Assembly (NCBI GenBank): GCA_015066805.1
Contig: SVNP01000019.1
Span: forward strand, 1-45,866
Length of the DNA: 45,866 bases
Direction of reading: 5' to 3'
DNA from: Ruminococcus sp.
GTDB lineage: Bacteria; Bacillota; Clostridia; Oscillospirales; Ruminococcaceae
In this document: one piece after another, positions 5,770-17,604 of the stretch
How the letters are laid out: each line of letters opens with the position of its first letter
Numbering within the stretch: position 1 is the stretch's first letter
Made by a program: the position numbers and the translations under genes
Notes under the pieces: model-generated
The model's database searches: none
What the model saw: the letters and a program-made list of their open reading frames with translations, nothing else
Told to the model about the DNA's origin: nothing

Positions 5770-8625
5770 ATGCTGAAAAAAACAATCGGCAAACGCGTAA
5801 CGAGTGGACTTGTTTCCGCAGCAATGCTGGCAAGTGCATCCGTTGCAGTCTTACCGGGCATGATGTTCTCTGCTTCTGCAGCGGGCGAAATGCTGGGTAT
5901 GACAAACTTTGATGACGGCATTGGTCTGCCTTGGCATACCTGTGTCACACAGCCCGCAAACCTCAAGTTCGAGATCGCAGATGGTGTTTATCGTGTCGAG
6001 ATCGTTGAGAACGGCGGCGTGGACGTAGGCGGCGCATCCCGTTGGGACGCACAGTTCCGTCACAGAAAGCTGGAGATCTACTCCGGTAACAGCTACACCG
6101 TTAAGGCAGAGATTACTGCCAGCCAGTCCGGTGAGATCTACACCAAGATCGGTGACCTGTCCGGTTCTACCGAGCTGTGGCACAACGGTATGGGCGACAA
6201 TCAGGGCAGATGGCCCAACGACTTCAACCAGACCTGGAACTGCATTCCTATGACTGCAAACCAGACTTTGAAGCTCGATTCCACCTTTACCGCTTCTCAG
6301 ACTCTGGAAGTTGCTGAGTGGGCATTCCACTTCGGCGGTGCCGGTGAGCACCAGTCTACCGACTGCTTCCCCAACGGTACCGTGCTGACCTTCGACAACA
6401 TGAGCCTGACCAACAACACCGATGACCGCGGTGTGTTCGTTGCAAAAGAGCCTGCACCCGAGTACTCCGTGCACGGCAACCAGGTAGGTTACTACACCAA
6501 CCTGAACAAGAAGGCTACCTACCACGCAGATGCTTCCTTCAATGGTCAGGAAGTTTCCATCGTCAACGCTTCTACCGGCGCTGTTGTTTACACCGGCACC
6601 GCAAAGGGCGGCAGCACTCTGGATAAGGATTCCGGTTACTACACCGCAGTCTTTGATTTCAGTGACTTCACCACCCCCGGTACCTACTACTTCGCAACCT
6701 CCGGTACCACCCGTGATTCCTATGACTTCACCATCGGTGATGACATCTACGATGGCGTTCTGACCAACGCTGTCAACTACTTCTACCAGAACCGTTCCGG
6801 TGTTCCCACCGAAGAGGCATACATCACCTCCACCGGCGAGAATGCTAACAAGTCCGCACTGGCTGATAAGGCCGGTCATAACCCCGATACTGCTTACCTG
6901 CAGAACACCTGGATCAAGGCCTACAAGAACGACGGTTCCGACGTTCAGAAGTCCAATGGTACTCTGGAAGGTACCGGCGGTTGGTACGATGCCGGTGACC
7001 ACGGTAAGTACGTTGTTAACGGCGGTATCTCCGTATGGACCCTGCAGAACATGTATGAGTGGTCCCTGGATGACCGCAACAATTCGCCTACCGATAAGTT
7101 TGCTGATGGCAGCGGCACTGTTGTCGTTCCCGAGGCAGGCAACGGCGCTCCCGATATCCTGGACGAGGCTCGTGTTGAGCTTGAGTGGTTCTTCAAGATG
7201 CTCGTTCCCTCCAGCTACACCATGACCTATAACAATGATGCAGGTTCTACCACCGGTAAGTATACCGACATGGTATTCCACAAGCTGCACGACTCCAAGT
7301 GGACCGGTCTGGCTGTTCACTGCTGGGATTACCAGGACCAGAAGGACTGGGCAGGTATCACCCGTATCGTGAAGCCTCCGTCCACCGCTGCAACCCTGAA
7401 CGTTGCTGCTTCCGCTGCACAGGCTGCTCGTCTGTGGGAAGAGTACGATTCTGCATTCGCAGCAGAGTGCCTCGACATTGCAAAGCGCACCTACGCAGCC
7501 GCAAAGGCTAACCCCGAGCTGTATGCTCCTCTGGATCAGGCAATCGGCGGCGGCGCTTACGGCGACGACAATGTGAAGGATGACTTCTACTGGGCTGCTT
7601 GCGAGCTGTACATCAGCACCGGCGATGCAGCTTACAAGACCGATATGGAAACCTATGCAGACGCTTACAAGGTAGTTTACAGCCTGGATGGCGGTGAGAA
7701 CAACGGTTCCTTCACCTCCTTCAACTGGGGTAACACTGCTTCTCTGGGTTCCCTGTCCCTGTACCTGAATGATGATGTTGCAGGCTCCAACCTGTCCACC
7801 ATCGAGGATACTATTATTGATTCTGCCGATGAGTATCTGGCAGAGCAGGCAAAGCAGGGCTTCGGTATTCCTTACCGCGGCACTACCTTTACCGATCCTA
7901 TCAACGTTGGCTACGATGACAATGGCAACCCCATCGAGATCGAGGGTTATGAGTGGGGTTCCAACTCCTTCGTTGTGAATAACGCTATCGTTATGGCATA
8001 TGCCTACATCATCACCGGCGATGCTACTTATCTGAACGGCGTATCCGAGTCCCTGGACTACATCTTCGGCCGTAACGCTATGGACTTCTCCTATGTTACC
8101 GGCTACGGCACCTACCACCTGGTTAACCCCCACCACAGATTCTGGAGCCACGAGCTGGATGCTTCCTTCCCCTATGCACCTTCCGGTGTTATGTCCGGTG
8201 GTCCCGGCGCAGGTCTGCAGGATCCCTATGTAGGCGGTCTGGGCTACAAGCGCGGCGAGGTTGCTTCTCAGAAGTGCTACGTTGACTCCATCGAGGCATG
8301 GTCTGTTAACGAGGTTACCATCAACTGGAACTCTCCTTTTGCATGGATCATGAGCTTCATCGAGGATGAGGCAAACGCTGATGTCACTCCTCCCCAGCCT
8401 GTTGAGGCAAACTGGGGCGACGTGGATTGCAACGGCGAGGTTAAGATCGCTGACGTTATCCTGCTGAACCGTTTCCTGGCTGAGGATACTACCATTAATG
8501 TTACTTCCCAGGGTCTGCTGAACGCTGACTGCGTATACGACGGCGGCCAGACTCCTGAAGATGCTACTATCATTGTTAAGTACATCGCAGGTCTGGTACC
8601 TTACAGCGAGCTGGGCAACCAGTAA
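5770..8625 (+). CDS. cellulosomal GH9 endoglucanase with CBM4-like module and dockerin
   Basis: A 951-residue secreted enzyme. Order: signal peptide (residues 1-~38, ending ASAAG); CBM4/9-like beta-sandwich (~40-220, beginning MTNFDDGIGLPW); Ig-like CelD_N domain (~228-320, beginning HGNQVGYY); GH9 (alpha/alpha)6 catalytic domain (~330-870); dockerin (~882-945). Catalytic features are intact: DAGDH at 407-411 supplies the catalytic base, PHHR at 787-790, and VNEVTINW gives the proton donor Glu848. The dockerin has two Ca-binding repeats, GDVDCNGEVKIADV and NADCVYDGGQTPEDA. It should cleave beta-1,4-glucan and attach to a cohesin scaffoldin not in this window. The start at 5770 follows GGGAGG; the in-frame ATG at 5752 overlaps that site. 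Confidence 0.95.
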   Translation: MLKKTIGKRVTSGLVSAAMLASASVAVLPGMMFSASAAGEMLGMTNFDDGIGLPWHTCVTQPANLKFEIADGVYRVEIVENGGVDVGGASRWDAQFRHRKLEIYSGNSYTVKAEITASQSGEIYTKIGDLSGSTELWHNGMGDNQGRWPNDFNQTWNCIPMTANQTLKLDSTFTASQTLEVAEWAFHFGGAGEHQSTDCFPNGTVLTFDNMSLTNNTDDRGVFVAKEPAPEYSVHGNQVGYYTNLNKKATYHADASFNGQEVSIVNASTGAVVYTGTAKGGSTLDKDSGYYTAVFDFSDFTTPGTYYFATSGTTRDSYDFTIGDDIYDGVLTNAVNYFYQNRSGVPTEEAYITSTGENANKSALADKAGHNPDTAYLQNTWIKAYKNDGSDVQKSNGTLEGTGGWYDAGDHGKYVVNGGISVWTLQNMYEWSLDDRNNSPTDKFADGSGTVVVPEAGNGAPDILDEARVELEWFFKMLVPSSYTMTYNNDAGSTTGKYTDMVFHKLHDSKWTGLAVHCWDYQDQKDWAGITRIVKPPSTAATLNVAASAAQAARLWEEYDSAFAAECLDIAKRTYAAAKANPELYAPLDQAIGGGAYGDDNVKDDFYWAACELYISTGDAAYKTDMETYADAYKVVYSLDGGENNGSFTSFNWGNTASLGSLSLYLNDDVAGSNLSTIEDTIIDSADEYLAEQAKQGFGIPYRGTTFTDPINVGYDDNGNPIEIEGYEWGSNSFVVNNAIVMAYAYIITGDATYLNGVSESLDYIFGRNAMDFSYVTGYGTYHLVNPHHRFWSHELDASFPYAPSGVMSGGPGAGLQDPYVGGLGYKRGEVASQKCYVDSIEAWSVNEVTINWNSPFAWIMSFIEDEANADVTPPQPVEANWGDVDCNGEVKIADVILLNRFLAEDTTINVTSQGLLNADCVYDGGQTPEDATIIVKYIAGLVPYSELGNQ

Positions 8626-8633
8626 TCACAAAT

Positions 8634-8673
8634 CAAAAACGGTTGATCTCTTCGGAGATCAACCGTTTTTTTG
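8634..8673 (+). terminator. bidirectional terminator, cellulase / beta-galactosidase
   Basis: AAAACGGTTGATCTC pairs with GAGATCAACCGTTTT around TTCG-like loop sequence, followed by a T-run on plus and preceded by an A-run that serves the minus-strand gene. Confidence 0.92.
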
Positions 8674-8674
8674 T

Positions 8675-11680
<3,006 letters not shown>

Positions 11681-11714
11681 TCAAACAAAATATGCACAAA
11701 ATGATATAATCCTG

Positions 11715-11743
11715 TTGCAGTTTTGAATGGACTGTGCTATAAT
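11715..11743 (+). promoter_or_regulatory. promoter of the AraC-type regulator
   Basis: TTGCAG (11715-11720), 17 bp, TATAAT (11738-11743) with a TGC extension. Confidence 0.8.
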
Positions 11744-11771
11744 AAGCTCAAATGCAAAAGGAGGATCTTTC

Positions 11772-12632
11772 ATGTTTGCCAATGTTGCCTATCTGCACAA
11801 TTCATTTCCGGATGCCGCCGATGAATCCGCACCGCTGATCGTAACAAGCTGTGGATTCTACCGCATTCACAGTTGCCCTGTGGTTTCTACACGCCGACCC
11901 TCCGGCAGAAAAGACTATCAACTGCTGTATGTGGCCAAGGGTAAGGGGCATTTTACCCTTCAGGGCAGAGAACGGCTTGTGACCGAGGGCAATATGGTGC
12001 TGTTTCGTCCCGGAGAACCCCAGTTGTATGATTACTATGCCACCGATGGCACAGAGGTCTACTGGGTACATTTTACAGGCAGCGCAGCAGGGGAGCTTCT
12101 GGAACGTCAGGGGTTCTCGGCTGGGGAGAATCTGTTTGCGGCAGGTGCATGGGCGGAGTACCATTGCTTTTTTGACCGTATGATACAGGAATTGCAGCTT
12201 TGTCGATTTGGATTTGAAGATATCCTGATGCTGGAGCTGCAACAGATCCTGATTTTGACACAACGGCATATGCTGGAGGGGATTGCGGTCAGCAGCCGTT
12301 TGGAGGATGAGATCCGCCAAGCAACCCGATATTTCAGCACTCATTATAAGGAGCAGCTCAGTATAGATGCCTATGCAGCCTCCTGCCATATGAGTACCTG
12401 TTGGTTTATCCGCAGCTTTCGGCAGATCGTGCATATGACCCCCATGCAGTATATTCTTTCGGTGCGTATGGCCAATGCCCAAAGCCTGCTGGAAAATACT
12501 GATTACCCCATTGCAGAGATCGCAGCCGCTGTGGGCTATGAGAATCCTCTGTATTTCAGCCGGCTGTTTCATAAGCATATGGGCGTTTCGCCTTCGGTGT
12601 ATCGTAAAAACAAATCTGCTGCCGAAGCATAA
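11772..12632 (+). CDS. AraC family transcriptional regulator with cupin sensor domain
   Basis: A 286-residue protein with an N-terminal cupin-type AraC-binding domain (~20-150; KDYQLLYVAKGKG and MVLFRPGEPQLY are typical) and a C-terminal double helix-turn-helix domain (~190-280), ending with the AraC signature IAEIAAAVGYENPLYFSRLF followed by GVSPSVYRK. It probably senses a sugar and activates the divergent lacZ; the inducer cannot be read from the sequence. The start at 11772 follows AAAGGAGGATCTTTC. It ends in a terminator shared with the converging pdx operon. Confidence 0.92.
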   Translation: MFANVAYLHNSFPDAADESAPLIVTSCGFYRIHSCPVVSTRRPSGRKDYQLLYVAKGKGHFTLQGRERLVTEGNMVLFRPGEPQLYDYYATDGTEVYWVHFTGSAAGELLERQGFSAGENLFAAGAWAEYHCFFDRMIQELQLCRFGFEDILMLELQQILILTQRHMLEGIAVSSRLEDEIRQATRYFSTHYKEQLSIDAYAASCHMSTCWFIRSFRQIVHMTPMQYILSVRMANAQSLLENTDYPIAEIAAAVGYENPLYFSRLFHKHMGVSPSVYRKNKSAAEA

Positions 12633-12666
12633 AAAAATGCTGCTTCTCGTTTATGAGAAGCAGCAG
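12630..12666 (-). terminator. terminator between regulator and pdx operon
   Basis: TGCTGCTTCTC (12638-12648) pairs with GAGAAGCAGCA (12655-12665). The A-run at 12631-12637 provides the U-tract for minus-strand transcripts; on the plus strand the tail is less T-rich. Confidence 0.88.
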
Positions 12667-12674
12667 TGATTGTT

Positions 12675-13184
12675 TTATACGGTGCGGTGCGGCAGGCGAT
12701 CCAAAGCAGCGGCGCATACCGCAAATACCACGGCAGAGCCGATGGATTGTGTCAGGTTGCCGGGCAGCGTGATCCAGAACTGTGCCCAGATATCGCCCTG
12801 ATACAGCAGCACTTCGGTGATCCAGTAGCCCACTGTAGTAATGACACAGCAGATCAACGCAGAAATAATCCGTGCAGGGCAGCATAAGCGGCTGCCGCCG
12901 ATGAGAGAACAAGTACCTGCCAGCAGGCTTTTGATGATCATGGTGGGTAAAATGTACATAGCATAGCCGGAGATCAGATCTGCCATACCGCCGCCCAAAG
13001 CCGCCGCAAAGATGGCATAAGGAGCAGGCAGTAAGGCAGCAGCCAGATAGATCATGGCATCACCGAGGTGAATGTAGCCGTGCCCCGATGGAATATGCAA
13101 AGTAGCTGTCAGCAGACAGATCAAAGCGGTCATCATGGCAGTTTTTGCCATAAGACGGAGCTTTTCGTGCAAATCATGATTCAT
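12675..13184 (-). CDS. ECF transporter S component, probably for pyridoxine (PdxU2-like)
   Basis: A 169-residue membrane protein with five to six helices and the S-component look: an N-terminal basic stretch, then MAKTAMMTALICLLT and HLGDAMIYLAAALLPAPYA, with the GGGMADLISGYAMYILPTMIIKSL segment near residues 70-95 found in the ThiW/PdxU-type S components. Its ATG overlaps the stop codon of the pyridoxal kinase gene (ATGA at 13184-13181), and GGAGG lies 7 nt upstream. The tight coupling to a B6-vitamer kinase points to pyridoxine, pyridoxal or pyridoxamine as the substrate (inference). It would need a shared EcfAT module from elsewhere. Confidence 0.82.
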   Translation of the reverse strand: MNHDLHEKLRLMAKTAMMTALICLLTATLHIPSGHGYIHLGDAMIYLAAALLPAPYAIFAAALGGGMADLISGYAMYILPTMIIKSLLAGTCSLIGGSRLCCPARIISALICCVITTVGYWITEVLLYQGDIWAQFWITLPGNLTQSIGSAVVFAVCAAALDRLPHRTV

Positions 13185-14011
13185 AAGTATTCCTCCAATG
13201 TACATAGCAAAGGCTCAAACAAAAGGCCTTCTTCGGCGGGAGCCCCCCGCTGCAGCGTATGCTGCGTAACAGCAGAGAGAAAACTGCCGGCTGTCTGTAC
13301 GGCATCGGGCAGGCGGCTGCCCCTTGCCAGTGCAGCACACAGCACCGAGGCGAACAGATCTCCCGTGCCGGAAAACAAACATTTGGTGCGGTGAACCGTA
13401 TCAAAGGTGTACTCGCCATTGATATAGGTCATGTTGCAGATCATATCCTCCCGTACAATGCCTGTGATGACCACAGCACCACAGCCCAGTGCAGCAAGCT
13501 GCCGTGCAAGCTGTACTGCTTCAGCGGTATGCAGAGCCTCACCGTGATAAGGCGTATCGGTCAGCAGACAGGCTTCGGTCACGTTTGGGGTGATGATATC
13601 TGCATAAGCCACCAGTTGGCGCATAGCGTTGCACAAAGAGGGCGTGTAAGTATCATACAGGCGGCCGTCATCGCCCATGACCGTATCCAGCAGAATGGTG
13701 CAGTTTGAGTTCTGCTGCTTTTGTGTGAGAAAGAAATCCCGCACCACATTCATCTGTCCTTCTGCACCGAGAAATCCGCTGTAAATCATATCAAAATGCA
13801 GGTCTGCCCAGCTTTTCAGATAGGCAGGCAGGACATCGGTCAGATCGGTAAAGGCATAGCCCGAAAAACCCGTATGCTTGGAAAGCACCGCAGTGGGTAC
13901 AGGGCAGGCCTGAACGCCCAGTACGGAAAGTACAGGCAGCGCAGTGGTCAGAGAGCAGCGTCCATAGCCGGAAAGATCATTGATGCAGGCAACACGCGGT
14001 AAACATCCCAT
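13181..14011 (-). CDS. pdxY: pyridoxal/pyridoxamine kinase (PdxY/PdxK type)
   Basis: A ribokinase-fold B6 kinase of about 276 residues: N-terminal ACINDLSGYGRCSL, SKHTGFSGY, the LLDTVMGDDGRLY region, ITPNVTEACLLT, and the C-terminal anion-hole motif FSGTGDLFAS with the catalytic Asp. It phosphorylates pyridoxal, pyridoxine or pyridoxamine with ATP in the salvage pathway. AAGGAG touches the ATG at 14020 directly, so the ATG three codons later (14011), 9 nt from the Shine-Dalgarno, is the better start. It is followed by the overlapping S-component gene, which makes an uptake-and-trap operon for vitamin B6. Confidence 0.93.
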   Translation of the reverse strand: MGCLPRVACINDLSGYGRCSLTTALPVLSVLGVQACPVPTAVLSKHTGFSGYAFTDLTDVLPAYLKSWADLHFDMIYSGFLGAEGQMNVVRDFFLTQKQQNSNCTILLDTVMGDDGRLYDTYTPSLCNAMRQLVAYADIITPNVTEACLLTDTPYHGEALHTAEAVQLARQLAALGCGAVVITGIVREDMICNMTYINGEYTFDTVHRTKCLFSGTGDLFASVLCAALARGSRLPDAVQTAGSFLSAVTQHTLQRGAPAEEGLLFEPLLCTLEEYL

Positions 14012-14034
14012 TGTTTTCATCTCCTTACCCCGAT

Positions 14035-14063
14035 ATTATAGCACGCAGCATGGAAAAATGCAA
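14035..14063 (-). promoter_or_regulatory. promoter of the pdx operon
   Basis: On the minus strand, TTGCAT (14063-14058), 17 bp, TATAAT (14040-14035) with a TGC extension; the leader is only about 20 nt. Confidence 0.85.
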
Positions 14064-14423
14064 GATGCAGGGCGGTATTTCGGGGGATATCTGCGGTTAA
14101 TTTTGGAAAAATAAACAAAATCACGGGCGATGGTCTGTAATCTTGCTGCAAATCGGAAATCTTTCCGCGGTTTCACAGAATATACACAAAAGAGTGATAA
14201 GCTATAAGTTGCGAAATCGGCGGTTCTGCGCCCTTTTTGCCCTGTGAAAAATGAGATTCCCTCAGAAAAACCGTTTTTTTGCCCATTGGTTTCCTTTTTG
14301 CGATTGTTTGGGGCTTTCATCGTCCAAAACTCAAAGCCTTTTGAAAAAACAAGGATACGGCAGAAAACAGGAGATATCTCATGGTTTTCTTTGCATTTCG
14401 CCCATCGCCGGCGGAGATGCGGT
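14064..14423. other. intergenic stretch upstream of the ABC transporter
   Basis: About 360 bp without a supported gene. The ABC transporter frame stays open from 14251, but this part has T-runs and no ribosome binding site and does not resemble the family. No repeat or strong hairpin was found. Confidence 0.5.
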
Positions 14424-14453
14424 TTGCCATTTGCAGGCAGGCTATGGTAAGAT
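14424..14453 (+). promoter_or_regulatory. possible promoter of the ABC transporter
   Basis: TTGCCA (14424-14429), 18-bp spacer, TAAGAT (14448-14453) with a TGG extension, 56 bp before the ATG at 14509. The -10 box is one base off consensus and the spacer is longer than in neighbouring promoters. Confidence 0.5.
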
Positions 14454-14508
14454 ATACAGGCAGCCGTCGCAGAGCAGGCGGTATGATGAATGGGAAAGGT
14501 TGTGTTTT

Positions 14509-17500
14509 ATGCTCAAGCTGAAAGGAATTACCAAGAATTATCTGTCGGGTGATTCGATGGTGCAGGCTTTGAAGGGAATCGACGTAGCATTCCGTAAAAA
14601 CGAGTTTGTTGCGGTGCTGGGTCCTTCGGGCTGTGGTAAAACCACACTGTTGAATATCATCGGCGGTCTGGATCGCTACACCGAGGGCGATCTGATGATC
14701 CGGGGCATCTCTACCAAGAAATACTCTGATCGTGACTGGGATGATTACCGCAATCACACCATCGGTTTTGTGTTTCAGACCTATAATCTGATCCCCCACC
14801 AGACCGTACTTGCTAACGTAGAACTGGCATTGACCCTTTCGGGCGTTTCCAAAGCGGAGCGTCGGGAGCGTGCCAAGGCTATGCTGCAAAAGGTGGGTCT
14901 GGGCGATCAGCTCCATAAAAAGCCCAACCAGATGTCCGGCGGACAGATGCAGCGTGTAGCCATTGCCCGTGCGCTCATCAATAACCCCGAGATCTTGCTG
15001 GCCGATGAACCTACCGGTGCATTGGATACGGAAACCAGCGTGCAGATCATGGATCTGCTGAAGGAGATCTCCAAGGATCGTCTGGTGCTGATGGTTACCC
15101 ATAACCCTGAGCTTGCCGAGGAGTACGCTAACCGTATCATCCGCTTGAAGGACGGCAAGATCACCGATGACAGCAATCCTTACAGCGGTGAAGAACAGCC
15201 TGAAAAAACCGAGGAGAAGAAGGGGAAAAAGAAGCATACTTCCATGAGCTTCCTGACTGCCGGTTCTCTTTCTCTGAACAACCTGATGACTAAAAAAGCC
15301 CGTACCCTGCTGACCTCCTTTGCAGGCAGCATCGGTATCATCGGCATTGCCCTGATCCTTTCGCTTTCCGATGGCTTCCAGACCTACATCAATACAGTGC
15401 AGGAGAACGCCTTGTCCTCCTACCCGCTGGTGATCGAGGAACAGGCTGCCGATCTTTCCGGCCTGATGGAATCCATTGCCAACACTGCCCCCAAGGATGA
15501 TGCACACGAGCTGGATAAGGTTTATATCAGCGATACTGCTGCCTCTATGCTCAATGCCATGGTTTCCGAGGTGCAGGAAAACGATATGGCTGCCCTGAAG
15601 AAATATCTGGAGGAGCACGCCGATGAGCTGGAGGATCAGCACATCGAGTATTTCTACCAGATCACCCCGCAGATCTATCTGGCAGATACCACCGATGATA
15701 TCACCGTGGTAAACCCCAACCCCATGGTGGATGCCTACTATAAAATGTTGGGCTATGACATGAGCAGCGCATCCTCCGGTTATGCTTCCATGATGAGCAT
15801 GAGCACTTCCATGATGGACGTGTGGACTACCATGTACAGCGATACCGATCTGCTGGAGGAGCAGTATGATCTGATCTCCGGCAACTGGCCCCAGAGCTAT
15901 CATGATGTGGTTCTGGTCGTGGATGACCGCAATGAGATCACCGACCTGACCATGTACGGTCTGGGCCTGCGGGATGCCGACGAGATCCCCGATATGTTTG
16001 CTACTATCATGGGCGGCGGTACGCTGGAATCTCAGGCAGACAGCTTTGATTACGAGGAGCTGAAGAATCTGCGCTTTAAGCTGATTCTGAACACCGATAT
16101 CTACGAGTACGATGAAGCCAGCGAGTGCTGGGTGGACCGCAGCAAGAACGATACCTTCATGCGGGAAGTCATCGAGAACGGTGAGACCCTGCAGATCAGC
16201 GGTATTGTCCGTGCCAAGGAGGGAACCGCTGCGGCTGCACTGGCTCCCGGTACCATTTGCTACACCAAGGAGCTGACCGAGTATCTCGTTGCCGAAATCG
16301 CAAAGTCTGAGATCGTAAAGGAGCAGCAGGCAGATCCCAAGGTGGATGTGTTCACCGGTTTCCCCTTTGAGGAGCCCGATGAGGATGTGACCATCGAGGA
16401 TGTGTATGAGTACATTGACAACATGAGCCAGGCAGAATTGCAGCAGATGCAGATGATGTTCGGTTCCATGTTCGGTGATTCCTTTACCACTGATGATGTG
16501 ATTGATGCACTGAATTCCATGAGCGATGATGAACTGGTGGCTGCACTTGCTCCCCAGATGGTTGCCGGTCTGACCGTGGCGGACGCTAAGACCTTTGCAG
16601 CTACGGATCAGGGCAGAATGGCTCTGGCTATGGCGGTTGCTCCCGATGCTGCCGCAACCGGTGATTTCTCCGCTGTGGATGCCCTGAACGATGAGCAGCT
16701 TCTTGCGGCTTACCGGCAGATCGTGATCTCCGGTATTACCGCAGATCAGATCCGCAGCAACATTGCCAACATGAGCGATGATGAGCTGAACGCGCTGGCC
16801 GCTGCTCTGAATCCTGCCGGCGATGCCGAAAGCATTAAGAATATGCTGACCACTATGGATGAGGATACTCTGCTGACCATCTTCAAGGAGCAGGTGCTGA
16901 ATGCTTCCACCGAGAACACCTACGAGGGTAACCTGGGTGTGCTGGGTGTGCATGATCCCGAACACCCCAACGCCATCCAGATTTACTCCAACAGCTTTGA
17001 GGCAAAAGAGAACTTTGAGGCTTTCCTGGAGGAATACAACCAGAAGCAGATGGACAGCGGTAACGAGGACGGTGTCATTGAGTATACCGACTATATCGGC
17101 ATTATGCTTTCCTCTGTTACCTCCATTATCAACATGATCTCTTATGTGCTGATCGGTTTTGTTTCCATTTCTCTGGTGGTATCTTCCATCATGATCGGCA
17201 TTATTACCTACATTTCCGTGCTGGAGCGTACCAAGGAGATCGGTATTCTCCGTTCCATCGGTGCTTCCAAAAAGGATGTCAGCCGCGTGTTCAATGCCGA
17301 GACCTTCCTGGTAGGTCTGGTTGCCGGTCTCATTGGTGTGGTGATCACCGTGCTGCTGGATATTCCCATTAACATGATCATCGAGGCGGTCTCCGGTGTA
17401 CCGGATGTTGCCTTCCTGCGGCCTGTTTATGCACTGATTCTGGTGCTCATCAGCATTGTGCTGACGCTGATCGCCGGTCTGGTGCCTTCTCACATGGCTG

Positions 17501-17538
17501 CCAAGCAGGATCCTGTCATTGCCCTGCGCAGCGAGTGA
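14509..17538 (+). CDS. MacB-like ABC transporter, ATPase fused to FtsX-type permease
   Basis: A 1009-residue fusion. Residues 1-225 are an ABC ATPase (Walker A GPSGCGKTT 38-46, signature MSGGQ 142-146, Walker B ILLADE 162-167, D-loop and His switch THNP). A charged Lys/Glu linker (~225-245) leads to membrane helix 1 (~266-287), a very large extracytoplasmic region (~290-860) and three C-terminal helices (~870-1005) with the FtsX motif ERTKEIGILRSIGASKKDV. Such proteins drive mechanical work or export at the cell surface, for example lipoprotein or peptide handling; the cargo is unknown. The start at 14509 fits the family N-terminus, though the upstream AAAGG is weak. The extracytoplasmic region carries repeated SDDEL-type segments (16420-16870). 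Confidence 0.9.
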   Translation: MLKLKGITKNYLSGDSMVQALKGIDVAFRKNEFVAVLGPSGCGKTTLLNIIGGLDRYTEGDLMIRGISTKKYSDRDWDDYRNHTIGFVFQTYNLIPHQTVLANVELALTLSGVSKAERRERAKAMLQKVGLGDQLHKKPNQMSGGQMQRVAIARALINNPEILLADEPTGALDTETSVQIMDLLKEISKDRLVLMVTHNPELAEEYANRIIRLKDGKITDDSNPYSGEEQPEKTEEKKGKKKHTSMSFLTAGSLSLNNLMTKKARTLLTSFAGSIGIIGIALILSLSDGFQTYINTVQENALSSYPLVIEEQAADLSGLMESIANTAPKDDAHELDKVYISDTAASMLNAMVSEVQENDMAALKKYLEEHADELEDQHIEYFYQITPQIYLADTTDDITVVNPNPMVDAYYKMLGYDMSSASSGYASMMSMSTSMMDVWTTMYSDTDLLEEQYDLISGNWPQSYHDVVLVVDDRNEITDLTMYGLGLRDADEIPDMFATIMGGGTLESQADSFDYEELKNLRFKLILNTDIYEYDEASECWVDRSKNDTFMREVIENGETLQISGIVRAKEGTAAAALAPGTICYTKELTEYLVAEIAKSEIVKEQQADPKVDVFTGFPFEEPDEDVTIEDVYEYIDNMSQAELQQMQMMFGSMFGDSFTTDDVIDALNSMSDDELVAALAPQMVAGLTVADAKTFAATDQGRMALAMAVAPDAAATGDFSAVDALNDEQLLAAYRQIVISGITADQIRSNIANMSDDELNALAAALNPAGDAESIKNMLTTMDEDTLLTIFKEQVLNASTENTYEGNLGVLGVHDPEHPNAIQIYSNSFEAKENFEAFLEEYNQKQMDSGNEDGVIEYTDYIGIMLSSVTSIINMISYVLIGFVSISLVVSSIMIGIITYISVLERTKEIGILRSIGASKKDVSRVFNAETFLVGLVAGLIGVVITVLLDIPINMIIEAVSGVPDVAFLRPVYALILVLISIVLTLIAGLVPSHMAAKQDPVIALRSE

Positions 17539-17553
17539 TTCTGAATATGCAAC

Positions 17554-17591
17554 AAAAAAGTCCCATTTCCATGCGAAATGGGACTTTTTTT
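17554..17591 (+). terminator. bidirectional terminator, ABC transporter / transketolase
   Basis: AAAGTCCCATTTC pairs with GAAATGGGACTTT around a 5-nt loop, with an A-run before and a T-run after, serving both converging genes. Confidence 0.92.
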
Positions 17592-17604
17592 ATGGTTATG
17601 ATGC

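Noticed and set aside
5851-8151. 766-residue minus-strand frame opposite the GH9 cellulase
   Set aside because: It is a shadow of the GH9 codon pattern (Val/Gly-rich translation) with no start signals.
14317-17493. 1058-residue minus-strand frame opposite the ABC transporter
   Set aside because: The plus strand encodes intact Walker and FtsX motifs; the antisense translation is His/Gln/Gly-rich without family features.
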